Shown here piece after piece: positions 53,815-64,000 of a stretch of 64,000 bases of DNA. The notes under the pieces were generated by a model. The model saw only the letters and a program-made list of their open reading frames with translations, did no database searches and was not told the DNA's origin. The translations under genes and the position numbers were made by a program. Source of the DNA: Archegozetes longisetosus (taxonomy: Eukaryota > Arthropoda > Arachnida > Sarcoptiformes > Trhypochthoniidae); contig JAEMBT020000007.1 of the NCBI GenBank assembly GCA_018873245.2, forward strand, positions 9,679,129 to 9,743,128, in the 5' to 3' direction. The stretch's first letter is position 1. The number at the start of each line of letters is the position of its first letter.

Positions 53815-54875
53815 AACAGAAGAAAGGAGAGAAAATTATTATAAGTTGTTTGGTTGCCTGAAAATTTGAAAAGCAATCCTGAGTTAAACCTAAAACTGGA
53901 TGCCATACAATATGCGATAAGAGCCTGACTCTGATTTTAAAACCAGAAGGCGTACGATTCTCTGTCTGAGCTAGGATTTTTTCGTTTACACTTCTGTACA
54001 TATATTTATAAATCAATTGTGAAGTTATGTTTTTTGTCTTAAACATAGCTGTTCACAGCTGTTTTCCCAAAACTTTATGGAATTTAAAATAAAGCTCAAT
54101 ATCAAACGTTGTTCTACCCATTGTCCCTTTTCTGGTCAACTATACTATGACACTTACAAAATAAGTGAAATTTTCGTTATTTTCAGGCCTTATATGGCGT
54201 CACCAACTACTGTTTGTCTGAGATATAATTATATTTTTATTTTTGAAATTTTGAAAAATGAGAAGTAAAGATATATTCCGTTAAGTGAACGCTATGAGAA
54301 GGGGTTTGAAAGTTAGCTTTCTTTTGATGGAATCCGCAATAATTAATTATTAAAGACTATCAGTCTGAACTAGTTGTAGAGCTTAACTGTGTTGTCGACA
54401 CGGAAAGTGTCATCAATATATAGTACTGAACACAGATTCGTCATCACTCATCCTCCGGTGGCTAAGAGTTCATAGAGAAAAACACCAAACATCAACGTTT
54501 ATGGTTCTGCTAATGCACATATAGTGCACGTGAAACCGTATAAAATCTCTTACCGCTTCTCCCTCACTATTCATCATTTCACGTCCCAAACAACATAACA
54601 CTTTCATCAGCCCCATTAAGAACTCTTTCACCTTAAGAATTGTCGACTATAGCAGTGGGAATGCGATTCTAGTCATTTCCGACTTGCTCTTTATGAAGAG
54701 TCATAAAAGCGTTTAAGAAATAAAAGCGTTTGTTGGCCGCATTTTATGAATTTGAAGTAGATGTCTATCTGCATATCTAGTGGTAATGTTGTGATTTAGA
54801 ATGTTATTTTTAGTTTTGTTTGCAGGTCATGCATTTATGCATTTAAACTTAGCCCACGCTCTACACCGATGCATC

Positions 54876-54878
<3 letters not shown>

Positions 54879-54939
<61 letters not shown>
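54879..54939. repeat. (GA)n microsatellite
   Basis: About 30 uninterrupted GA units, the longest GA array in the window. Confidence 0.97.
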
Positions 54940-54942
<3 letters not shown>

Positions 54943-57900
54943 GTGACTAATTACACTAAATCTCGTAATACACCGCCTAGATCAGAACATCAAAATTGGT
55001 CTCATCAAGGACAACTTCGATTAGTCGATAGACTGGTGAACATCCTGTGCTATAATCAAAAATTAAGAAGTCATTCAATTACATATCGATTACAAAGGTT
55101 TGCTGCCAAAAAAATGAATAGCTGATAATTCGAAGTATTTAGTGTAATCCAAGAGCTTTAGTGATAATCTATCTAAATGCTAAGTAATGCAAAAAGAAAC
55201 ACTTGAGTAACGTTTTTCACCATTAGGAGAACGCGACGGCAATAATAAATTGAGAAACAGAGGAAATGATTAGCGGATATAAATCATGTTATCTAATGGT
55301 TTTTGCAATCAATATTTCCATTGTTCGAACGACTAGTTGGGCAGCTCAGTGTTAACTATTAATTTGGTAAAGAAGCTGTTTTTCAGGGGATCACAAAGGG
55401 CTATAACGGGCCGAACATCTCAACAGCAAATATAGACTATAGACTGTCGACATTATAGCAAATTAAGGCTAATTTGGTTAGAGAACTTCACAAATGTCTG
55501 ATATTTAGATAGAGATTCAATCTAAATAAAATTTATCTATTTGGCAAACTTTACTCTAGTTCCGAACAACACTCAAACTCTTATTTTCTGCTTCCAAGTC
55601 ACTAATGCTAGTAATCTAATCAGACTTCAACTGACAAATGGCTATTACCGGAGAAGATGTCTCTCTCAAAAACTATAAACCATGACTAAGAGAAGAGAAA
55701 TTAACGGAAATGAGAGAAGAAGATAAGTTGGATAAATAATTAGAACCAATAATGGTGTTATAGTTTGAATTGTGTTCATCGAAAAAAGATTTAGTTTTTT
55801 AAGTCTCTAACTTATTATGAATGTTGGCGTTGTATGAGAGCTTACGAGAAATGCGATTTCAGTTCGCAAAACAAGCCCAGTATCCATTCCATCCCTTTTT
55901 ATCTCCTTATCGCGAGTGTAACATAAGAAGAATACCCCACTTCGATCAGATAAAATACATCTTGAGATCCGCTCGCTGTTGAATATATCAATGCTTTGCT
56001 ATAAATGATGTAATTTTGTCGTAAACCGAACTTATCATGATTTCAGTCATGCAAAGCTGAATACATGAGCCTTAATGCCAAACGTCTGTCTTCGGAGACA
56101 ACGCATTATATTGCAATCAAGTTTAGAAATGCTCTATGTTTGAGCCGCTATTGAGTCAATAGACATTAAAATATGGGCCCAACAAATTCCATAGAAGAGA
56201 ACCAGTTGCCGCTCCGTTGCTCTCTTGTATCTGATAAACTTGCCATTAGCTAATGAGTGCGTTCGCCTACTTCTCCTAATTTTCTCAAATTGACTCACAC
56301 TTCAATCCTAATATTCTGGCTAAGTACTATCACGTCTTATTTTAATATCGAATCAATTGTCCTTACTAACTGCCAAACTGAATATCTTCAATACTATTTT
56401 TGAATGATACGAATTTTCAAAGTTCTTCTACAACTTACTATTGTTCAAATATGAGTTTAAAGTTCATATTGTTAACTCTCATCAATTAACATAAAGTCAA
56501 ACGATTCAATGAAAATCTTTGTTTTAACTTTGTTTTACTCTTGTTTTGAGATAAAAACACACAAACCCATTGTTTAGCCATAGAAGAACGGACATCAAAC
56601 ATGAAAAAAGAGGAAATTGCATAGCATTGTCACAAGAAATTTGTCCACAAGATTAATGAATGCTTTGATTTACTCTAAAATAAACCATTCATTTCGATCA
56701 TATGACATGATTCCGATTTGTAATTTGGATTTGAGAAGAAGTTTTTGCGTTTGAGTAGATGATAAATATAAGCTGATGTTTGTTTCATAATACTTGGTGG
56801 CGAAAAATAAAAAGTTCAAACGTTTTGAAAATATTGGCTACAAGTTTGCTCTACTTTTATGTCTCATTATATATCGACTCTTCTGAAGTCCTAAAACCTC
56901 GTAACGTAAGAAGATTACATAAACATAATATCGACTTAATTTGATTAAATAACATGACCTAAGATTTGTCGAGTAAAGTCTTACAAAGCGGGTATCTTAT
57001 GAAAGCCATAAGTTGTTTTGCACCCCGTCGTCAACCATCAAAACATTGATTTGAGCGAATGCTGGGCTCAAAAGTGATATTTTATTACTTCGTACTTAAT
57101 ACAAATGAGTTTATGTTCTCTGTCAAAGTATCTTTTGATCACTGAATTGGTACTCTTAGATAAAATTAGTTTCCCTAAACTGTTGTGAATCTGGCTCACT
57201 AATAATACTTTATAAGTTAAGACCGTGTAATTATTATTCAGTAATACCTAACTTGACTAATTTGAAGGCCACTCAATTCCTATTCATATCTCTATACACA
57301 ATTGATTGACTATTGACTAATAGGTAACTTTTGCAAAAGTTCGCACAAATCGATTCATTAAATAAGTTGATGTATTCATGATTTATAAACTTTATTATTA
57401 CTTGATTGAAAACTTGAAAGTATTGACACATCAGTGCTATACAGAAAAGAGAAATTGATTTTTGAATAAATACTTTGAAATTTAAAGCTGGAATTGTCGC
57501 TTGCAATTTGTCGCATTGCCTCAATGGCAACCAGTACTAATATTGAAAGTTTAATAAGTGTTGCACGTTTATCAAAAAGGAATTAAGAGAGTTGAAGAGC
57601 TTTTACAGCTTTGGTGATAATACAGTAACAATTTGAATTCGGTACCCAACAACAGTTCTCATAGTTTAGTTTCTAACTAATTCAAATACTTCAGCTTAAC
57701 TCTACTCGCTATTTGTCAAAATATTATATCAATAGTGCTTTAATTATTTTCCAAATTAGATTCTGTTTAAATTGTGGCATATTTATAGTTTTTACTTGGA
57801 GTTATCGACTCTACGCGCAAAAAGTCAAAACAACATGCTTGCAAATAAACAGAGAAAGAGTTTCGTGCTATCAATTAGCGATTCAGTATCTGTTCTGCCT

Positions 57901-59022
57901 TTAAAAAATATGACTTATCTTCGGACTTCACTCAGCGCTTGCATTTATGTAGTGCTTTAAGGGGGTTACGCATAATCTGACACGCACTAAATAGGTCCCC
58001 CTAAGAGCTATACACGCTCTGAAAGCCCACATGAACGCCAGTATTCATTTCGCTACTTTTAAAACTTTCAGCTCAATTATTAACTTTGATTTAAATCAAA
58101 CAAAAATAGAAATACTTATTGATTATGAATTAATTTTTATCTTTAACTCTATAAATAATGACATATCTCTTGAATTGCGTAACTTTGATTATTACTAATA
58201 CATACACTATACAAGTAATTAAGTAATTCAGTAGGAAATCTTCTTGATATAAACTCGGACTTTGAAATTCGTATTCTTATTAGCTCATGGCCAAGCTCCT
58301 ATGATTTGCATTTTATACTTCCTATTACTCCAACTTCTCATTGAGTGACTCCACCAATTAAATCTAATTTATGCAGATAACTCTGATCTTTCCACAACTC
58401 AATCACAACTCGAATTTGCTTTCGTCTAAAGTCGAATTCATAATCATTGGTACCAATTGATTAGAATTTTACGTTTAATCTAATACAAAGTTCATTATCA
58501 GATTGGTGGAGATTAATAGACTTCCGAGTTTTAGAGTAAAACACTTCTCTCATCTTATTATTGATCCATCAAATTCGGAACTGTTAGGGATTTTCATAGG
58601 TTTCGCGTAAATCTATCGGATAAGTTATGTATTTAGCACTAAGGACTAAGTAATTAGATCACAATTAATGTATTCTAAAGTAAAACTTTGGTTAAAAGCT
58701 AATCCAGAAAACAAATATTCACTTACAAGTTGTTGACAATATGAGAAATGTTTCAAGTGTGAAAAATACTAGACTTTCATTAGGCTAAGTTAGCAGCATT
58801 CCTAATTGTTGCAAAAGTATTGAAATTTAAGGTAGTATTGAGTGTTTGCAAAGTCGATATTAAACATTTGAAATGAAAAATGGCAAAAGCTTTTTATATG
58901 TATTGTTTATTCACTTTTTATACTCGATTGAATTATATGAATTTTAATATGAATTTTTATAGCTTCATATAAATAACACGCGATTATCGTATATATAAGA
59001 TATTTACGTCAATTTTGTTAGC

Positions 59023-59046
59023 AATATATATATATATATATATATT
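59023..59046. repeat. (TA)n microsatellite
   Basis: About 12 TA units, flanked by short inverted repeats (ATTTACGTCAAT at 59003-59014 against ATTGATGTAAAT near 59057-59068). Confidence 0.85.
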
Positions 59047-59470
59047 TGAGAATATATTGATGTAAATGCCCTTTGGTTAACAAAATTGGTCTGTTTCGTC
59101 CTCTTCAACAAATAAGATCGTATACTAAAAAATATAATTCAAATGACTAGCCAAACAAAAGAGGACCACTTGGACTGTGTAATCAAAGAGAAAGTTGAAT
59201 TCTTTGATGATTGCTTTGCAAGAGTAAGGCTCACGTATGAGAGGCTTGAAATCATTTTTCCAAAAAATTCAAATTTATCGATAAACAAAACTATTTCTCA
59301 TAAAATAAAAGTAGTTCTTCCATATTCACTCTAATACCGATACATAAGATATCGAATTCAACCATTGCCTCAAGCAATCAGTGGACAAAAGATTCAAATA
59401 TTAGTACAAGAGTCAAGTGAATGATATGAGTAACTGAAGGCATTATTGAGAGTAGTCGAGTGCTGTTGTG

Positions 59471-59529
59471 CTTGTATTATGTTTGTATTGCATTTGTATT
59501 ACATTTGTATTGCATTTGTATTGTATTTG
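59471..59529. repeat. 11-bp tandem repeat, about five copies
   Basis: TTTGTATTGCA-type units, with variants TTTGTATTACA and TTTGTATTGTA, in head-to-tail order. Confidence 0.85.
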
Positions 59530-62500
59530 ATGCAGTTCTACATTTTTTTATTGAAATTGGGAACACATTTCTCAAAGTATTTTCGTAACTAATTATAAGG
59601 CATAGTTACATAAGATCTAAGATAATAGAGTTAAGAAGTGGAAACGTGAAGACCTTAGTAATTGGATTAAACATTAGTTGCTAACTGACAAACACGTATA
59701 CGCTTTGAGAAACACTTAATATGAATCTTTGAACTGTTACATTAACATCTTTTCTACTACTTTTCACGTATCACTTTTGATAACCCTTTGCATATTGAAT
59801 AACTTAAAGCGCATTAATCTGATCATTTGGTAGGCTTTGATTTTGAAATGTTTTTGTAAGTTTTGTCAGCAGCCAAAACAGGAAACAGTGTTTCTGTTGA
59901 AAAATTGAAGTCAAGTTCCAAATAATTTAATCTTTCATCTTATTAACGTTCTCTCTGGTATAGTCTTACATTAACCCTAATTTTTCAAAACACTCGTTTC
60001 TTTAACATAGAGTCAAACAAATCCTATATCAAAGTCTAAAAATTGAAACTTTGTTTAAGTTTTGATGTGTCGTCCCATTGCCTCACTTTGAGCTGTCGAG
60101 AAATACTTATGCACTCATTCATTTCGATTGAATACCATTGAATCAAAAATACGCAACATTCTACTAGTGAGTTTCATTTTTCAATTTAACTCATTTTTTC
60201 AGTCAGATTAAGTTAAACAAAGACCAAACTGAAATAGTAGATTTTGATCGTGTCTGGATTCTTAGTTTATGTGGCAAGGATTTCAGTTATTCTGCAACGT
60301 TTTGAGGAAAAGATTTTCGAGATTAGTCTCAAATTAGATTTACGATAGAGAAATGTTACTCGACATAAGTCTCGACAAAAAGTATTATATTATACATAAA
60401 ATAATACTTAGGTCGCAATAAGATCTATACAGAATTTACGATATAATAACCAACTACTTAATTGTGAGAAACAAAGCGGTAATACATTATCAAGATTGAG
60501 GTTATGCTTTTCATAGAGTTATATCATTCATATCTCTACTCAGTCTTACAGTAATATAATATTGGAGACAAAACTGCATTTGCCAGAAGAGCGATACACT
60601 TGCGATGACCGGATGTAAAGAATAGAGACTGAGACTGAGAATAGACTTCTTATAGAATAGTCTTCTTATAGATTGAATGCGATCATAAAAGAGGCATATT
60701 CTATGCTTCAATAAACTGAACAATATGTGACGATATGAGATGACAATACATAACTAAAATCTGCGGAAAGTCGACTCACAATACCAGAGCAATCAGTCGT
60801 AACAACTCTGCTTCAGAATTGATGGCTATAAGAATGAGTCTTTTTGATTGCAATCATTCAAACTTAAAACAGGATAATGTGATGCGATTAATGCATTTCT
60901 TTTTATAGTCCAATTTACTTTTCTATTATCTTTTCCATCACATCGAATCATAACAAAATTGCTAAATCTTCTATACAAATACCAATATAACAAATAATAA
61001 TAATATTTATCCTACTTGTAAACAATTCTGTCCACATATTTCTTACTCTTTTCAATAACCCGAACATTTGATAAGGAAACTAAGTTTCGAAATGCCTCGA
61101 ACTGGTCAAACGAGCCAAATGAAAACCACAACAGAATCAGTTAGAAAGAAATGACAAAACAGTAGTTAAATCAACAGTTTATTAAGAGATCTATCAAAAG
61201 AAGTATTGATTGGATTGAAGATAAGAGTTGATGATTAACGTAACTTTAATAGATATTAATAATATAGAATTTGAATAATTAATGTTTAGTTAATGTGTGG
61301 ATAACAATAGTTATAGATAATGCATAATTTAGTGGGAATCAAAGGCACGTATAAAATATATTATGACTTTGTTATGCATTTATAAATTATTTAATCTTAT
61401 TCTCATCTTTCACAATAAAACTAATATATTTGTTTTTATAAACATTTAGTTAACATTTGCTATCATTTGTCTTCTTATCTAATTCAACCTGACAATAACA
61501 TTGACTAAACGTATTTAAACTTTGCGACTAATAATTCGACTAATATTGTGAGAAATTTATCACAAGTAAAACTTAGATTACTCTAACATTTTATTAAATT
61601 AAACAATTATTTTCTAAAGTTCAATAACTTAAATGCTTCTCTATTATAATGCCTTCTGATTGATTGATGATTAAACTGATTGTAAAATATAATTCTCTTT
61701 CCATTTAAGATTTTGAAGATTTTACAGATTTTCTAATACGATCATAATATACAGTTTCTTTTTATTAATTTATTAGTCATTTGCTTATTAGTTATTGATA
61801 TTTATATGAACAAACAACACTTTGATCGGAAGCTAACGAGTCTTATTCTAATACTATTCAAAATCCTAAATGAAAGTAGAATTTTTAAAATTATAATGTT
61901 GCTGAACGAGATGACACCCAATCGTCTCGGTCGATACTATGCATTGAAGCGAAAATTTCCAAACAATTTTTGGTACTCTCATGCCTATGAATAGAATGAT
62001 TTTGAAGGACATAATATATAATTTCAATCATATATCGAAAGAAAGAGTTTGTTTCAGGAAATAAAAAAAACTCTATCATATCAATTCCTATTAGTATTAT
62101 CTATAACCTTGTCCTTAACCGTTAAAAACGAGTTCATTTGGAGCCTCAACATTGATTAAAACATAACTTTGTTACTAAGCGAAGCTATATTCAAATATCT
62201 CATTAAATGTTAACTTTTTGAACTACATGCAAATCAAACGAAACAAGTGGAAAAAAGTATTTTAAGATATTCTAATCATGACATTGACCTAAAACCACTT
62301 GAGTGTTACTAACTGGAAATCACATAAATTCACTTTCACAATGAAAAGTGATATGATTTTAGGATAAAGTAAAATAATCAACTTCCTAACAATTCAGTGA
62401 TCTTTGAACCTCTTATTGTAAATGCTCGAATGTATAACATATTTGAGTTCATAAGAATATTCCATTAAAATACATGCGTTAGTTTCATGAAAATCAAGTG

Positions 62501-62577
62501 CGTGTAAGAAACCTTGAAATAAGTCAACAAAAAAGATATACAATCTTTGAATCACTAAAACAATTACCAGCAATGCT

Positions 62578-64000
62578 TTAGTGGCAATATTTGCATTTGG
62601 GATGGCATCGCTGTCCATTAACCATACATTTACATCCGCCTGAAGTATCACCGCGACCCTAAACAAAAATATTAAAAATGTCAAACTTCAGATCATTTGA
62701 AGATTTGATTGGAATCATACTTTCGGCCCCCAACGCATTCCTTTAGTAACCCAACAAATCTCAGTTTCACACATCGAACACTTAACCCAATCACAGCCCC
62801 ATTTCTTCATGAGAACTATTTGACACTGTGGACAACGCAATGCTTCTTCATTTCGAAGCATATTCTGTCACATAAATAACCAATAGATTAAATAAATTAC
62901 GAGACTGAAGAGTAAAATGATGAACTGGTAATGACATACATCCAGGAATTCCTTAGTTTTCTTAGCGTCTTCGTTTTTCGCCGCTTGAAACTCGAGTTCG
63001 TCCTGATATTGCTTGCAATTGACGCCCTCATGAATTGCCTGACAAGTTATACAGTTTTCGCGACCACAAACAGGACAATTGAATATATTGACGTTATCGG
63101 TGTATTCACACCAACCCACACAATCAACTGTTTTGCAGTGAAAACTTTTCTCAATCTTACTTTCAGCTGTAGAAACACTCTTTTGTAAATATCGCTCGTA
63201 TAACTCTTGTGGAACAATCTCTTTGATTTCTCTGTCTTGCATCCTAGAATCACACGTATATTCATCGTTCCTAAAGGGACATTTGACTTCTACTTCTTCG
63301 TTATATTCAACTGCACTCAATAGGCAAAACCTAAGTTTAAATGAATTAAGTATTTTGTAGCACGTTTACAATGTATTGTATATTAACAGAGAATACTATT
63401 TCATACTTGCAAAAAGTGTGCAAACAGTCTCTCAACACGATCCCTTCCCCAATACCAATGTCTTGGAAACAAACTGGACACTCGAACTCTTCCGTATTGG
63501 TGACACAGCTCACATCATCCAGCTCTACAAGTTCTAGATATGTTCGCGGCTTTTCTTTCTCGATAACTTCTTCTGGGGTTTCGATGTCATTCGATTGGAA
63601 AGTAGGAGTTTCGATATCACCATAATTTTCTTGTTTGATTTGTTCCACATTTTCATTATTTTGGCCCACAGAAAGCTTTGGATCAACATTTTGAAGAGGT
63701 TCCTCAATTGGTTGCATCATTTGATTGTCAACATTTTCAAGATCAACAAAATCATCTGAATCTTCAGACAATAGATATAGGAATATCGGACATCCCGAGC
63801 AGGTAATCCCATAAGTGGCTAACGAAGCGTTTAGGTTTGTGGCCAATGTCTTTCCCAAAATCCATTTCTGTACTTCAGACGGAATATTGAATTCTTTCTC
63901 AATCTATGATTGAGTCGAATAAGAGTTTAAAGGATTCTGAATGGGTTGGAATAGTAGGATGACTTACTTTCAATTTAAGCATATTTACACTCATTGATGG
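62578..64000 (-). CDS. RBCK1: RBCK1/HOIL-1L, RING-between-RING E3 ligase (5' end beyond the right edge)
   Basis: Exons visible: 64000-63968 (partial), 63903-63407, 63330-62940, 62864-62721 and 62658-62578, with consistent phases; 381 codons plus stop. The first part is the tail of a ubiquitin-like domain ([15 protein letters not shown]). An acidic linker of about 100 residues follows, then RING1 ([24 protein letters not shown]), the in-between-RING ([27 protein letters not shown]) and RING2 ([18 protein letters not shown]), whose Cys in KKWGCDW is the catalytic position in human HOIL-1L. The end, CWVTKG then GDTSGGC and CHPKCKYCH, is specific to RBCK1. Known of the family: a subunit of the linear ubiquitin chain complex (LUBAC) that itself forms ester-linked ubiquitin on Ser/Thr and glucosaccharides. 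Human HOIL-1L has an NZF finger between the UBL and RING1; none is seen here. Confidence 0.94.

Larger units (their letters stand above)
48123..62577. other. Non-coding region between the Maf upstream area and RBCK1
   Basis: About 14.5 kb with no recognisable coding exon on either strand. Content seen: several GA/CT microsatellites, an 11-bp tandem array, a TA run with flanking inverted repeats, and a short tRNA-like segment near 53.9 kb. A 63-codon frame at 59143-59334 contains a GTAAGG donor-like site but matches no family I know. Confidence 0.55.

Noticed and set aside
59143-59334. 63-aa frame starting MTSQTKEDHLDC with an internal GTAAGG donor-like site
   Set aside because: It could be a first exon, but no continuing exon or family match was found, so I do not call a gene.

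Overview
The window is nuclear DNA from a eukaryote, almost certainly an arthropod. It is AT-rich, its genes are split by GT-AG introns (many of 55-110 bp), and it carries a short run of the arthropod telomere motif TTAGG. All eight recognisable genes have animal orthologues. An acariform mite or other chelicerate fits the compact introns and the gene families retained, but that placement is inference. I see no prokaryotic genes, viral genes or intact transposase genes. Exon borders were worked out by hand from splice signals, reading phase and family alignment.

Layout, left to right. (1) 1-4614, minus: N-terminal part of a CHD7/kismet chromatin remodeller, with the chromodomain and helicase part off the left edge. 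(2) 4.6-10.3 kb: non-coding. (3) 10279-11244, minus: an RNF212/Zip3-type meiotic RING protein in one exon. (4) 12550-14409, minus: a five-exon KIAA0513 orthologue. (5) 15789-20344, minus: a 13-exon b(0,+)-type amino acid transporter light chain (SLC7A9-like), with a degenerate MITE in intron 2. (6) 23421-26839, minus: five-exon meckelin (TMEM67). (7) 27194-30361, plus: eight-exon WWOX, head-to-head with TMEM67 across 354 bp. (8) 30.4-41 kb: non-coding, with one well-defined MITE. (9) 40972-42441, minus: a large-Maf bZIP factor in one exon. (10) 42.4-62.6 kb: a 20-kb stretch without a recognisable gene, rich in GA/CT microsatellites. (11) 62578-64000, minus: RBCK1/HOIL-1L, a RING-between-RING E3 ligase whose 5' end lies off the right edge.

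The genes do not form one pathway; this is an ordinary stretch of animal chromosome. The one clear regulatory arrangement is the TMEM67/WWOX bidirectional promoter. It holds an exact match to the RFX X-box consensus 95 bp upstream of the TMEM67 start codon, which is what a ciliary gene should have. I found no convincing undescribed system. The best leads are this X-box, the missing zinc-binding His in the RNF212-like RING, the apparent lack of an NZF finger in the visible part of RBCK1, a long perfect hairpin near 15 kb, and two MITE-like elements.
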